DNA of 64,000 bases from Psychroserpens sp. (GCA_017643165.1 JAEPNY010000005.1:62001-126000); one strand, 5' to 3'; positions 34,624-44,217 are shown, counted from the first letter of the stretch. The notes: generated by a model from the sequence alone, not told the origin. Translations and numbers: made by a program.

Positions 34624-36955
34624 TAAGGGTTTGGGTAAATTCTAAAAAGCGTTGAACAAAGGCTTCACGTTCTGTATTATCTTGTAATAAGAAGAATAAT
34701 CCAAGTGAACGTTCCAGTTGCATTGAACTTTGTAAATAGTTATAAGTTGCATTTGCACTGGCAAGTTGCGCTTGTAAGTAATTGTTTTGAGCATCAATAA
34801 GCTGAACAATATTCACAGCACCATTTGCATATGATGTTTGAGTTAGATCTAGAGTTTCTTTAGCAGATGCTTCAAATACTTCGGATAATTGGATGTTTGA
34901 AATTTGATTAACCAATTCGAGCACGGCATCATTAATATTTTTTTCAATACCTAGTCTAATATTATCTTGTGAAATTTCTAATTGTTCTTTCTGTATACTG
35001 GCAATTTGTTTGTTTAGATTTTGCTTGTTTTGATTGAAAAGAGGAAGCGATACGCTCAGACCCACTGTATAATATCCTTCGGGTTGTTCAAACCCAGGCA
35101 GAAATGCAGATCCAGCTCCAGACCTTGAGAATTCATAGTTATATTGACCTTGTAGCGCTAATGTTGGTAAAAAACGTCCAGCACCAAATAGCCGTTCACT
35201 GCGTTCAGTTGCGTCTAGATTGTATTGTAGTGCCTTAAGTTCAGGTGCGTTATTGATCGCTTCTTGTATCAGGAATTTTACAAAAGGTTCACGTAATTTC
35301 GGATCATCTAAAAATTGTCCGAGTTGCTCGTAGTTGTAATTACTGTAGATACCAGTTTTTAATTCGGCATCTTCGACATCTATTTTTGTGTTAATTGGAT
35401 TATTCAGTAATTGATTAAGTTGGTAGTAACCTTGTTCTAATTGATTAATGGCTTCAACAAATTCTTGTGTGTTTTGTGCAAGTTCAGATCTAAATCGTAG
35501 GACATCAGCTTTCCCTGATTGTCCTGCCTCATAATTCTCTTCGGCAATCTTTAAATTGTATTTCGTTAACTCTAGGTTTTGTGCTTGTATCTTTAAATTT
35601 GCTTTTAAAATTAAAGCCGTAAAATAAGCTGTTGCTGTATTGAATACTGTATTTAGTGCTTCGCTATTGTAATTTTCTTCTTGTGCGGCACGTAGCGATT
35701 TTTGAATGCTAATGTTTGCATTTGCGGATTCTGAAAATAGTGTCTGTTGAAGGGTAATATTACCTGAAGTTGAAACTTCAGGATTTGAACCGTTTGCCAC
35801 TGCTGCGAGTTCAGGATCTATGTAGCTACCTGTAGCTCCAGCCGTTACATTTGGTAAGTAATCGCTCTTCGCTACTTGAACATCTTTTTCTGTTAAACGA
35901 ATATCCTGCTCAATGGTTTGTAAATCCAAATTTTTGGCAATGGCTTCTTTCATAACACCAACCAAATCATAGGTGCGATCAGCAGCAATAATATCTGGAT
36001 CTCCAATAAAGGTTGTCGTTGCAATAAGACTATATTTTAGAGGCATATCAATGCGCTCAGCAGTGTTGAAATTAATAGTGAGTTGACCTTTGGACTCTAG
36101 CTTGCTAGTCAATCGTGATAAATCTTCACCATTTACTACGGCTTCAACGGTCAAAGCAATTCTTCTAAAGAATTGATTCATTTCAGATTGATCATGGTTA
36201 GTAGCCAAAATACCGTTATCAACATCTTTAGCTGGATTAGCTGTAAAAGACGGTAATTTTTTTTCAATGAATACTTCGGCTAATGTTTTCATTTCGGCAT
36301 CACTAAGATAGAACCCACCAGCTAGGTATACGCCATCTATTTCGTCTAAGTTTGATGTAATGTCATTTAAATTATCGAATGGGATAAGCTTGGTTTCAAT
36401 GTCTAATTCACGATCTATTTCCAAAAATGTTTCTGCTAGAGGAAGATTCTCAATGAACGCCTTTTCAATCACTACACCCACTTTAGATGGGTTAACCAGC
36501 TGCTGGAATGTTCTGAGGTCCTCTGCATACGATTGTGATGTCGTGATCGAGGTGTAATTTTCAATTTTTTGTTCTATTCGTTCAGTATCTATAAGTTCTT
36601 CGCTTAATGCTCCAAACATAATAGTCGGTTTTGAATATGAACCGATCTTAGATATCACGGCATTATTAACAACACCAAATGCAATTATAATATCGGTGTC
36701 ATTATTCAATAAGGTATTGTAGTGTTGTAATGCCAACTGTGTGTTGAAATTATTGACGAGTTGACTTGACGAGGGGAAATTTAGTGTTGCATCTTCTCCT
36801 GTTACTGCAGAGATTTCCTTCGTCAATTCATCCAAAAGTCCTTCAATTTCTGGTGATGTCCTGTCTAAAAGGTATCCGATATTGAAAGATTTATTTTGAG
36901 AAATTGCTGTAATAGAAAAGCAAACAAAAAGAATTGCACAAAATAATTTTTGCAT
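34616..36955 (-). CDS. Fusion of ABC-type substrate-binding-like domain with TolC outer membrane factor
   Basis: The 779-residue protein has a signal peptide (1-19, ending AIS). Residues about 22-330 have the two-lobed alternating pattern of the ABC_sub_bind (PF04392-like) periplasmic binding family: IGYLLD start, DIIIAFGVVNNAV, YSKPTIMFGAL, PSKVGVVIEKAF and NGILATNHDQSE. Residues about 340-770 form a TolC-like outer-membrane factor with two repeated helix-barrel halves (AEENYEAGQSGKADVLRFRSE, then QTSYANGAVNIVQLIDAQNNYLQAQ). Normal TolC has about 430-490 residues, so the N-terminal half is an addition. It is the first gene of the efflux operon. The binding domain might sense or deliver the substrate in the periplasm (inference). 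Confidence 0.85.
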   Translation of the reverse strand: MQKLFCAILFVCFSITAISQNKSFNIGYLLDRTSPEIEGLLDELTKEISAVTGEDATLNFPSSSQLVNNFNTQLALQHYNTLLNNDTDIIIAFGVVNNAVISKIGSYSKPTIMFGALSEELIDTERIEQKIENYTSITTSQSYAEDLRTFQQLVNPSKVGVVIEKAFIENLPLAETFLEIDRELDIETKLIPFDNLNDITSNLDEIDGVYLAGGFYLSDAEMKTLAEVFIEKKLPSFTANPAKDVDNGILATNHDQSEMNQFFRRIALTVEAVVNGEDLSRLTSKLESKGQLTINFNTAERIDMPLKYSLIATTTFIGDPDIIAADRTYDLVGVMKEAIAKNLDLQTIEQDIRLTEKDVQVAKSDYLPNVTAGATGSYIDPELAAVANGSNPEVSTSGNITLQQTLFSESANANISIQKSLRAAQEENYNSEALNTVFNTATAYFTALILKANLKIQAQNLELTKYNLKIAEENYEAGQSGKADVLRFRSELAQNTQEFVEAINQLEQGYYQLNQLLNNPINTKIDVEDAELKTGIYSNYNYEQLGQFLDDPKLREPFVKFLIQEAINNAPELKALQYNLDATERSERLFGAGRFLPTLALQGQYNYEFSRSGAGSAFLPGFEQPEGYYTVGLSVSLPLFNQNKQNLNKQIASIQKEQLEISQDNIRLGIEKNINDAVLELVNQISNIQLSEVFEASAKETLDLTQTSYANGAVNIVQLIDAQNNYLQAQLASANATYNYLQSSMQLERSLGLFFLLQDNTEREAFVQRFLEFTQTLND

Positions 36956-37169
36956 TATAAGTTGGTTTAAGAGAATGTGAGACTAAAAGTAAATGATATT
37001 CAGATTAATACAAAACAAATTAATTACTGACCGTATATTTTTGCGGAATTAATAAAGATTTTGAGAAAAGTAAGATAATTTTCTAATAATTCGATCATTC
37101 TAAATAATGTGAATTTTATGAGATCCAGTATGTAGAAAAATCGTTATTTTGTTCTACAATATATCCTTC

Positions 37170-38120
37170 ATGACAGGAACAGTATATAAATCTACAGGAA
37201 GTTGGTACACCGTTAAAACAAGTTTGGGTGCAACCTATGATTGTAGGATAAAAGGAAAGTTCCGAATTAAAGGTATTAAAAGTACAAACCCTATAGCCGT
37301 AGGTGATCAAGTAGATTTTGAGTTGGAGACTCATAATGATCAAACTACCGGTGTTATTCACAATATCCACGATCGCAGCAATTATATTGTAAGGAAATCG
37401 GTGAAATTATCTAAGCAAACGCATATTATTGCTTCAAATATTGACCAGGTCTTTTTATTAATTACAATAAATAATCCGCCTACCTTTACCAGCTTTATCG
37501 ATCGCTTTTTAGTGACCGCTGAAGCATATTCTGTTAAAACGATACTCTTATTCAATAAGATCGATACCTATTCTGAAGAACTTCTTGATGAGGTACGTTA
37601 TTTAGCCCATGTTTATCGGAAAATTGGTTACGAATGTATAGGTGTATCTGCTCAAACAGGAAAAAATGTAGATAAGGTCAAGGCACTTATGGTTGATAAG
37701 GTGAGTATGTTTGCTGGTCATTCGGGTGTTGGAAAGTCGACTTTAGTTAATGCAATTGAACCAGAGTTAGATCTTAAAACTAAGGCGATTTCAATTCAGC
37801 ATAGTCAAGGGCAGCACACCACAACTTTCGCAGAAATGTTCGATTTAAGTTTTGGCGCTCGAATTATTGATACGCCAGGGATAAAAGGTTTTGGTGTGGT
37901 TGATATGGATAAAGAGGAAGTTGGGGACTATTTTCCTGAGTTCTTTGAGCTTAAGCAATATTGTAAGTTTAATAATTGTTTGCATGTCGAAGAACCTAAA
38001 TGTGCAGTAAAAGCAGCATTAGATAATGATGAGATTGCCTATTCAAGATATCGAAGTTACAGGCAGATATTAGACGGTGAAGATGAGCATTATAGAACAG
38101 ACAATTTCGAAGACTATTAA
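37170..38120 (+). CDS. rsgA: Ribosome small subunit-dependent GTPase A
   Basis: I use the ATG at 37170; the seven codons before it, opened by TTG, are not family-like. The resulting 316-residue protein has an N-terminal OB fold (1-85) and a circularly permuted GTPase: G4 LLFNKID and G5 GVSAQTG come before G1 GHSGVGKSTL and G3 DTPGIKGFG. The C-terminal zinc knuckle CKFNNCLHVEEPKC is complete. RsgA checks maturation of the 30S subunit. It is divergent from the efflux operon and followed 2 bp later by dtd. Confidence 0.95.
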   Translation: MTGTVYKSTGSWYTVKTSLGATYDCRIKGKFRIKGIKSTNPIAVGDQVDFELETHNDQTTGVIHNIHDRSNYIVRKSVKLSKQTHIIASNIDQVFLLITINNPPTFTSFIDRFLVTAEAYSVKTILLFNKIDTYSEELLDEVRYLAHVYRKIGYECIGVSAQTGKNVDKVKALMVDKVSMFAGHSGVGKSTLVNAIEPELDLKTKAISIQHSQGQHTTTFAEMFDLSFGARIIDTPGIKGFGVVDMDKEEVGDYFPEFFELKQYCKFNNCLHVEEPKCAVKAALDNDEIAYSRYRSYRQILDGEDEHYRTDNFEDY

Positions 38121-38122
38121 TT

Positions 38123-38575
38123 ATGAAGGCAGTCATTCAACGCGTTTCTTCAGCTTCGGTAACAATTGAAGGGAATATTGTTGCTACGATTGGTGATGGC
38201 TTGTTGGTACTCATTGGAATCATAAATGAAGATGGCCAAGACGATATTAAATGGTTAAGTAATAAGATCGTTAACCTTCGTGTATTTGGAGATGAGAATA
38301 ATGTAATGAATCACTCGTTATTACAAACCGATGGAGACGTAATAGTCGTAAGTCAGTTTACGCTTCACGCCAGTACAAAGAAAGGAAATCGACCTAGTTA
38401 CATTCAAGCCGCTAAACCTGATATTGCAATACCCTTGTATGAAGCTTTTATAAAACAGTTAGAAACTGATTTAGGTAAACAAGTTCAAACGGGTGAGTTT
38501 GGTGCTGATATGAAAGTGGATCTCAGAAATGACGGTCCCGTTACTATAATCATCGATACAAAACAAAAGATCTAA
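38123..38575 (+). CDS. dtd: D-aminoacyl-tRNA deacylase
   Basis: The 150-residue enzyme removes D-amino acids (and Gly) from mischarged tRNA. The two family motifs are present: SQFTL (near 77-81), with the conserved Gln-Phe, and NDGPVT near the C-terminus, where the cis-Gly-Pro pair reads the substrate chirality. Length and start MKAVIQRV are standard. It lies 2 bp after rsgA and its stop overlaps the start of the next gene, so it belongs to a tightly packed housekeeping operon. Confidence 0.97.
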   Translation: MKAVIQRVSSASVTIEGNIVATIGDGLLVLIGIINEDGQDDIKWLSNKIVNLRVFGDENNVMNHSLLQTDGDVIVVSQFTLHASTKKGNRPSYIQAAKPDIAIPLYEAFIKQLETDLGKQVQTGEFGADMKVDLRNDGPVTIIIDTKQKI

Positions 38576-39093
38576 TGGCGTCAATTTTTGGTCACGGTCT
38601 AGTCGCGTATACAACAACGCGTCTACTAGATTCAAAATCGAATAGATTGCTGTTATTTTTAGCAATCGTGTCTTCAATTATTCCTGATCTAGATGTCATC
38701 GCTTTCAGTATCGGAATTCCTTACGAACATCCATTGGGACATCGAGGGTTTTCACATTCAATCCTATTTGCATTGCTATGGAGTGTATTACTAACCCTTT
38801 TATTGCGTCAATCGCGTAAATGGATTGTATTTTTAGTGTTGTTCTTATCTACGATATCTCATGGGGTTTTAGATGCATTAACTACAGGTGGACGTGGCGT
38901 TGGCTTTTTAATTCCATATGATAATGAACGTTATTTCTTTCCTATGCGCGTAATTAAAGTATCACCAATAGGCATTGAAGAATTTTTTTCAGAATGGGGT
39001 ATGCGTGTAATTTTGAGTGAATTGAAATATATTGCATTTCCCTGCGCTATTATTTTAATAACTTTGTCGTTGTATAAAAAAACCAGAGCATGA
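38575..39093 (+). CDS. Membrane-bound metal-dependent hydrolase, YdjM/DUF457 family
   Basis: The 172-residue protein has an early His in FGHGLVAY and HRGFSHSILFALLW (near 58-71), both typical metal-site elements of the LexA-regulated YdjM-like membrane hydrolases. Four or five hydrophobic segments are visible. It is an inner-membrane protein of unknown substrate. The start overlaps the dtd stop and the stop overlaps the next start by 4 bp, so translation is coupled through this operon. Confidence 0.85.
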   Translation: MASIFGHGLVAYTTTRLLDSKSNRLLLFLAIVSSIIPDLDVIAFSIGIPYEHPLGHRGFSHSILFALLWSVLLTLLLRQSRKWIVFLVLFLSTISHGVLDALTTGGRGVGFLIPYDNERYFFPMRVIKVSPIGIEEFFSEWGMRVILSELKYIAFPCAIILITLSLYKKTRA

Positions 39094-39416
39094 ATATCGA
39101 AAATGCACAATTAGCAGTTGATGAATGGATAAAGACCCATGGCGTTCGTTATTTTAATGAACTTACGAATATGGCTCAGTTAACCGAAGAGGTTGGAGAA
39201 GTGGCTCGAATAATCGCAAGGCGTTATGGCGAACAGAGTGAGAAAGAAAGTGATAAAGAAAAGGATCTCGGCGAAGAATTGGCTGATGTGGTTTTTGTAG
39301 TTTTGTGTCTTGCAAATCAAACAGGAATAGATCTTCAAAGTGCCTTCGATAAAAAGATGGTTAAGAAAACAAAGCGCGATCACGACAGGCATCACAATAA
39401 TGAAAAACTAAAATAA
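39090..39416 (+). CDS. MazG-like nucleotide pyrophosphohydrolase
   Basis: The 108-residue all-helical protein has the MazG metal site: LTEEVGEVARIIARR (EExxE, near 30) and DLGEELADVVFVVLCLA (ExxD, near 66). Single-domain members hydrolyse non-canonical nucleoside triphosphates to monophosphates. It begins inside the preceding gene. A terminator lies right after it, before aroA. Confidence 0.9.
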   Translation: MNIENAQLAVDEWIKTHGVRYFNELTNMAQLTEEVGEVARIIARRYGEQSEKESDKEKDLGEELADVVFVVLCLANQTGIDLQSAFDKKMVKKTKRDHDRHHNNEKLK

Positions 39417-39419
39417 TCG

Positions 39420-39445
39420 ATTCCTGCTCCTACAGGAATTTTTTT
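39420..39445 (+). terminator. Terminator hairpin abutting the aroA start codon
   Basis: ATTCCTG (39420-39426) pairs with CAGGAAT (39433-39439), followed by seven T (39439-39445), directly before the aroA ATG at 39446. It ends the mazG-like operon and may limit read-through into aroA. No leader peptide or alternative helix is seen here. Confidence 0.75.
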
Positions 39446-40672
39446 ATGACGATTAAACTACATAAATCGGTTATCAAACCACAATCTGAGATCACTGTTA
39501 CAGGTTCTAAAAGTGAATCTAACAGACTGTTGTTATTACAGGCCTTGTTTCCAGAATTGACCATCTCAAATCTTTCTAATTCAGACGATAGCAAGGTTAT
39601 GGGAACTGCATTGACTCAAAGTACTGATACTATTGATGTTCATCACGCCGGAACAGCAATGCGATTTTTGACTGCTTATTTTGCGGGTAAGGAAAATAGC
39701 GAAGTCGTACTAACAGGTTCTCAACGTATGAAAGAACGCCCGATTGCAGTCTTGGTAGATGCTTTAAATGCTCTCGATGCGGATATCAAATATTTAGAAA
39801 ATGAAGGCTGTCCGCCACTTGTCATTAAAGGTAAGCGATTGCAAAAGCACGAAGTCTCTTTAAATGCCAATGTAAGCAGTCAATATATCTCGGCTTTACT
39901 CCTCATTGCGCCAAGACTGAAACACGGACTTAGGCTCAATCTAATTGGAGACATTACATCAAGGCCTTATATCGAAATGACACTACGTCTTTTAGAACGC
40001 ATTGGTGTCACTTCAGAATTTATAGGCAATACCATCACAGTGCAGCCTAAAACCGATGCCCTAAAAACCAAAACACTTACTGTTGAATCTGATTGGTCAT
40101 CGGCCTCTTACTTTTTTAGTATTGTAGCTTTAAGTGCTATAGGTACCAAGATAGCCTTATCATCTTATTTTAATGATTCACTTCAAGGTGATTCTGTGTT
40201 GACCGAACTTTATTCAAATTTCGGTGTTAAAACATCATTTAATGAATCAATTGTAGAATTGGAGAAAGTCAGTAATCCTGTGAATGAAAGTTTGGAGTTT
40301 CATTTGAATAATGCTCCAGATATTGCCCAAACCATAGCCGTTACTTGTCTTGGATTAGGCATTAATTGTTTTATTGATGGTTTACATACCTTAAAGATAA
40401 AAGAAACAGATCGACTGGTTGCATTAAAAAATGAGTTAGAGAAGTTTGGTTCACAGGTCGAAATTTCAAATGATAGTTTGCAATTACATGTGCCAGTTAG
40501 ACTTGAAAGTAATGTTACTATATATACCTATAACGACCATCGCATGGCTATGGCATTTGCGCCTTTAGCTTTAAAAACAGAGTTATTTATTAAGGATTAT
40601 ATGGTAGTTTCTAAATCGTATCCAGATTTTTGGGAGGATTTAAAAGCGATTGGATTTACATTTTCTAAATAA
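39446..40672 (+). CDS. aroA: 3-phosphoshikimate 1-carboxyvinyltransferase (EPSP synthase)
   Basis: The 408-residue enzyme joins phosphoenolpyruvate to shikimate-3-phosphate on the way to chorismate. Visible sites are GSKSESNRLLLLQAL (N-terminal shikimate site, Lys and Arg), HHAGTAMRFLTAY (near 67, the usual GNAGT reads HAGT), GSQRMKERPI, SRPYIEMT and NDHRMAMAFAP near the C-terminus. The length is a little below the usual 420-430. The start codon follows a terminator directly, so expression must come from a promoter inside the preceding gene or from read-through. Confidence 0.96.
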   Translation: MTIKLHKSVIKPQSEITVTGSKSESNRLLLLQALFPELTISNLSNSDDSKVMGTALTQSTDTIDVHHAGTAMRFLTAYFAGKENSEVVLTGSQRMKERPIAVLVDALNALDADIKYLENEGCPPLVIKGKRLQKHEVSLNANVSSQYISALLLIAPRLKHGLRLNLIGDITSRPYIEMTLRLLERIGVTSEFIGNTITVQPKTDALKTKTLTVESDWSSASYFFSIVALSAIGTKIALSSYFNDSLQGDSVLTELYSNFGVKTSFNESIVELEKVSNPVNESLEFHLNNAPDIAQTIAVTCLGLGINCFIDGLHTLKIKETDRLVALKNELEKFGSQVEISNDSLQLHVPVRLESNVTIYTYNDHRMAMAFAPLALKTELFIKDYMVVSKSYPDFWEDLKAIGFTFSK

Positions 40673-40686
40673 ATACGGCGTTTTAC

Positions 40687-40718
40687 TTGACAACCCCTAT
40701 GTCGAGATTGTATATTTG
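40687..40718 (+). promoter_or_regulatory. Promoter of queA
   Basis: TTG at 40687-40689 and TATATTTG at 40711-40718 (perfect TAnnTTTG) are 21 bp apart, the standard Bacteroidota spacing. The ATG of queA lies 35 bp beyond. Confidence 0.75.
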
Positions 40719-40753
40719 CAACTTCCAAAATAAAAAAGACTAAATTTTCATAC

Positions 40754-41803
40754 ATGAAACTATCACACTTTAATTTCGACCTTCCAGAAGAATTACTTGC
40801 TGAACGTCCATCTGATATCCGTGACGAATCACGATTAATGGTATTGAACCGTAAAGATCAAACCATTGAACATCGTTTATTTAAGGACGTTATCGAATAT
40901 TTTGATGAAGGTGATGTGATGATATTGAATAACACTAAAGTATTTCCAGCACGTTTGTTTGGAAATAAAGAAAAAACAGGCGCTCGTATTGAAGTGTTTT
41001 TATTACGTGAATTGAACGAAGATCAACGCTTATGGGATGTGTTAGTAGATCCAGCTCGTAAAATAAGAATTGGGAATAAACTTTACTTCGGAGAAGATGA
41101 AACTTTAGTTGCTGAAGTTATCGATAATACAACGTCTAGAGGACGTACACTAAGATTCTTATATGATGGATCTTACAGCGAATTTAGACGTAAACTAACA
41201 GAGCTTGGTGAAACACCACTTCCAAAGTACATCAAAAGAGATGTTGAACCTGAAGATGAAGAACGTTACCAAACTATATTCGCTAAGAATGAAGGTGCGG
41301 TTGCAGCACCAACCGCAGGATTACATTTTTCGAAGCACTTACTGAAACGTCTTGAAATTAAAGGTGTTGAACTTCCAGAGGTTACACTTCATGTGGGCTT
41401 AGGTACTTTTAATCCAGTCGAGGTTGAGGATCTTTCTAAACATAAAATGGATAGTGAAGAAATTTCAATTGGTAATGCCTCAACAGAAATTATCAATAAA
41501 GCAATTCAGGATAAGAAACGCGTTTGTGCTGTAGGAACAACAGTTATGCGAACAATAGAAAGCTCTGTGTCTTCTAGCGGATTATTAAATGAGTATTCGG
41601 GTTGGACTAATAAGTTTATATTTCCACCATATGATTTTAGTATTGCGAATTGTATGATAACGAATTTCCACACACCAAAATCTACGCTATTAATGATGGT
41701 TTCTGCGTTTGCAGGTCATGACTTTATGAAAAGAGCGTATGAAGAAGCAGTAAAAGAAAAGTATCGTTTCTATACCTATGGTGATGCGATGTTAATTATA
41801 TAA
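40754..41803 (+). CDS. queA: S-adenosylmethionine:tRNA ribosyltransferase-isomerase
   Basis: The 349-residue enzyme transfers the ribosyl part of SAM to preQ1 in tRNA, making epoxyqueuosine. Family elements include [12 protein letters not shown] at the start, [31 protein letters not shown] (near 180) and [13 protein letters not shown]. The length is standard. It has its own promoter and terminator, and so is monocistronic. Confidence 0.97.
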   Translation: MKLSHFNFDLPEELLAERPSDIRDESRLMVLNRKDQTIEHRLFKDVIEYFDEGDVMILNNTKVFPARLFGNKEKTGARIEVFLLRELNEDQRLWDVLVDPARKIRIGNKLYFGEDETLVAEVIDNTTSRGRTLRFLYDGSYSEFRRKLTELGETPLPKYIKRDVEPEDEERYQTIFAKNEGAVAAPTAGLHFSKHLLKRLEIKGVELPEVTLHVGLGTFNPVEVEDLSKHKMDSEEISIGNASTEIINKAIQDKKRVCAVGTTVMRTIESSVSSSGLLNEYSGWTNKFIFPPYDFSIANCMITNFHTPKSTLLMMVSAFAGHDFMKRAYEEAVKEKYRFYTYGDAMLII

Positions 41804-41821
41804 TTAGGAATTAATATATCG

Positions 41822-41852
41822 AAAAAGCCTTATTGAACATAAGGCTTTTTTT
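41822..41852 (+). terminator. Terminator of queA
   Basis: An 8-bp core stem (41826-41833 with 41839-41846), extended by flanking A-T pairs, closes a TGAAC loop and ends in a seven-T run. Confidence 0.85.
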
Positions 41853-41868
41853 ATGTTCAATACGCAAA

Positions 41869-41901
41869 TTTGCGATGAGCGTAATACTTTGAGTACTTTT
41901 G
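41869..41901 (+). promoter_or_regulatory. Promoter of rlmN
   Basis: TTTG (41869-41872) and TACTTTTG (41894-41901) are separated by 21 bp. Both match the consensus perfectly. The predicted start is within a few bases of the ATG at 41910, which supports that start and a near-leaderless mRNA. Confidence 0.7.
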
Positions 41902-41909
41902 CAATATCT

Positions 41910-42950
41910 ATGGAAACTAAAAAGAAAGACGTACGTGCACTCACAAAAGAACAATTGAGAGCGTTCTTTGTGAAGGAAGGTGATAAAGCTTTTAGAGGCA
42001 ATCAGGTCTATGAATGGCTATGGAATAAGGGTGCGCATTCTTTCGACGATATGACTAATATTTCTAAAGAGACACGTCAGAAACTTCAAGATAACTTTGT
42101 GATTAATCATATTAAGGTTGACCAAATGCAGCGCAGTTCAGACGGAACAGTGAAGAACGCGGTTCGTTTACATGATGGTCTGGTAGTCGAGTCTGTTTTA
42201 ATTCCAACGCGAACACGAACGACAGCCTGTGTGTCTAGTCAGGTAGGTTGTAGTTTGGATTGTAGATTTTGCGCAACTGCACGTTTGAAACGTATGCGAA
42301 ATTTAAATCCTGATGAAATCTTCGATCAAGTAGTTGCCATAGACAATGAAAGCCGATTATACTTTGATAGACCACTTTCGAATATCGTTTTTATGGGGAT
42401 GGGTGAGCCACTAATGAATTACAATAATGTTTTAAAGGCCATCGATAAGATTACATCTTCAGAAGGTTTAGGCATGTCTCCTAAGCGTATTACTGTTTCA
42501 ACTTCAGGAGTACCTAAAATGATTAAGAAAATGGCTGATGACGAAGTGAAATTTAATTTAGCAGTATCACTACATTCAGCGGTGAATACTATACGCACCT
42601 CGATAATGCCGTTTAATGCAACGTTTCCACTTGAAGATCTTAGAGAAGCACTGGAGTATTGGTATGCTAAAACAAAACGACGTATTACCTATGAATATGT
42701 TGTATGGGAAGGCATAAATGATAAACGTTCGGACGTGGAAGCTTTAATCAAGTTTTGCAAATTCGCACCGAGTAAGGTGAATTTAATAGAGTACAACCCT
42801 ATTGATGATGGCGAGTTTAAACAAGCTGATTCTAGTGCTCTGGATATGTACGTGAAAATGCTAGAAGCAAATCATATTACCGTAACCGTAAGGCGATCTA
42901 GAGGTAAAGATATTGATGCCGCCTGTGGACAATTAGCCAATAAAAATTAA
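41910..42950 (+). CDS. rlmN: 23S rRNA (adenine2503-C2)-methyltransferase
   Basis: I chose the ATG at 41910, 19 codons inside the longest reading, because the upstream codons overlap the promoter and are not family-like; METKKKDVRALTKEQL is a normal RlmN start. That gives 346 residues. The radical-SAM cluster motif CSLDCRFC is near residue 110, and the C-terminal catalytic Cys is in DAACGQL. The enzyme methylates A2503 of 23S rRNA (and A37 of some tRNAs). A terminator follows. Confidence 0.96.
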   Translation: METKKKDVRALTKEQLRAFFVKEGDKAFRGNQVYEWLWNKGAHSFDDMTNISKETRQKLQDNFVINHIKVDQMQRSSDGTVKNAVRLHDGLVVESVLIPTRTRTTACVSSQVGCSLDCRFCATARLKRMRNLNPDEIFDQVVAIDNESRLYFDRPLSNIVFMGMGEPLMNYNNVLKAIDKITSSEGLGMSPKRITVSTSGVPKMIKKMADDEVKFNLAVSLHSAVNTIRTSIMPFNATFPLEDLREALEYWYAKTKRRITYEYVVWEGINDKRSDVEALIKFCKFAPSKVNLIEYNPIDDGEFKQADSSALDMYVKMLEANHITVTVRRSRGKDIDAACGQLANKN

Positions 42951-42980
42951 AAAAAGCGACTAATTATAGTCGCTTTTTTT
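42951..42980. terminator. Bidirectional terminator
   Basis: A 7-bp GCGACTA/TAGTCGC core (42956-42962 with 42967-42973), an ATTA loop and flanking A and T runs lie between the converging rlmN and sorting-domain genes. Confidence 0.85.
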
Positions 42981-42996
42981 TAGAATTAAAGAAGTA

Positions 42997-44217
42997 TTAA
43001 TTCTTTAAGATTTTAAATGTCTTGCTTTGGCCTTGGATAGACACTTTCGCCAAATAAATACCATCTTTCAGTGATTTCATATCGATCGACTCTGTTGATT
43101 CGGATAAACGTTCTTGAATCACAGTTTGACCGAGAATATTATATAATTCTATAGTGTCAAATACATGTGTTGAAGACTGAAGATTTAATGTTTTAGTATC
43201 CTTATTATAGAAATAAGTAAAACTATTTTGCTCAAATTCTTCAACGCTCAATGTGGACTCTAAATCGGTATCAAATAATAAGATGAATCCGCTCATTCCA
43301 GGTCCGAATGAGTGATAAGCGACGTACCAATCTCCTGAGGTCGGAGGCGTAACGGCATTTACTTCTTGATAGGCCATAGTTTCTAATGTTGCGAAATCTC
43401 CCATTGGAACAATATTCGTATTAGAAAATAGAGGTAACTGAACCGATGCTCCAGAATTTGGTGCATTAGTTAAAAATGCTTCTAGACTTCCGTTACCACT
43501 AAAGGTGTTGAATATTGATGTAATGGTGTATTCTGTACCGCCAGTTAAAGCTAATGCAGGAGAAAATAACCAATCATCTTTAGGTCCAGTTGCTGAATTA
43601 CCGTTGGTTGCAAAAGTTTCTGGAAGCATATCGCCATCAAGATCTAAGTCCTGTTGAGAGATCCATGAGATCGTGTCACCATCATTATCTTCCGTAGTAA
43701 AACAAACTAAAAATGAGTTATTGTCATCATAGGTTTCATCAAAAGGAACACTGAAGTTACAGCTTACGGCTGTTTCAGTAATTAAAAAATCAAAGGCCGC
43801 ATCAGACCATTGATTATCCCAAGCGATGTAGAAAGTTTCACCAACACTTACTGCTAAAGTAACGGTCGATAAAAAGTTGTTGGTGCCAAAATCGACATCA
43901 TCAGAACCACCTTCGCAAGTTAAAGCCACGCAAGTTCCAGAATAAACGTGTAAACGAGTATCACCACCAGCATTGGCTGGAAGATCAGAAGTAATTGTAA
44001 CAACGCCATCAATAGCAGCAGTATAAACATACCACTCTCCAAATTCTCTCGGATCGACTCCAGCGTTCTCTGCACATTCCGGATTTGGAAGTGCACCATC
44101 ATAACCACTTACAGTGGTTGTACCTGCTGAAACAGGTAAAGCACTAGCACAATCATTTTGTGATTGACCAAAATGAAATGCTAAGAGGGATAAAATTAAT
44201 AAAGTAATTTTTTTCAT
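42997..44217 (-). CDS. T9SS type A sorting domain-containing secreted protein
   Basis: The 406-residue protein has a signal peptide (1-19). Its body is beta-rich with two halves: about 20-140 resembles the CUB/PPC-like regions of extracellular proteins, and about 155-300 resembles a jelly-roll adhesion or cleaved-adhesin-like fold. The C-terminal 75 residues form a type A T9SS sorting domain (LYNILGQTVIQERL, then SLKDGIYLAKV, ending FKILKN). It is exported across the outer membrane by the gliding-linked T9SS and anchored or released at the surface. No enzymatic motif is seen; an adhesin role is a guess. It is monocistronic. Confidence 0.88.
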   Translation of the reverse strand: MKKITLLILSLLAFHFGQSQNDCASALPVSAGTTTVSGYDGALPNPECAENAGVDPREFGEWYVYTAAIDGVVTITSDLPANAGGDTRLHVYSGTCVALTCEGGSDDVDFGTNNFLSTVTLAVSVGETFYIAWDNQWSDAAFDFLITETAVSCNFSVPFDETYDDNNSFLVCFTTEDNDGDTISWISQQDLDLDGDMLPETFATNGNSATGPKDDWLFSPALALTGGTEYTITSIFNTFSGNGSLEAFLTNAPNSGASVQLPLFSNTNIVPMGDFATLETMAYQEVNAVTPPTSGDWYVAYHSFGPGMSGFILLFDTDLESTLSVEEFEQNSFTYFYNKDTKTLNLQSSTHVFDTIELYNILGQTVIQERLSESTESIDMKSLKDGIYLAKVSIQGQSKTFKILKN

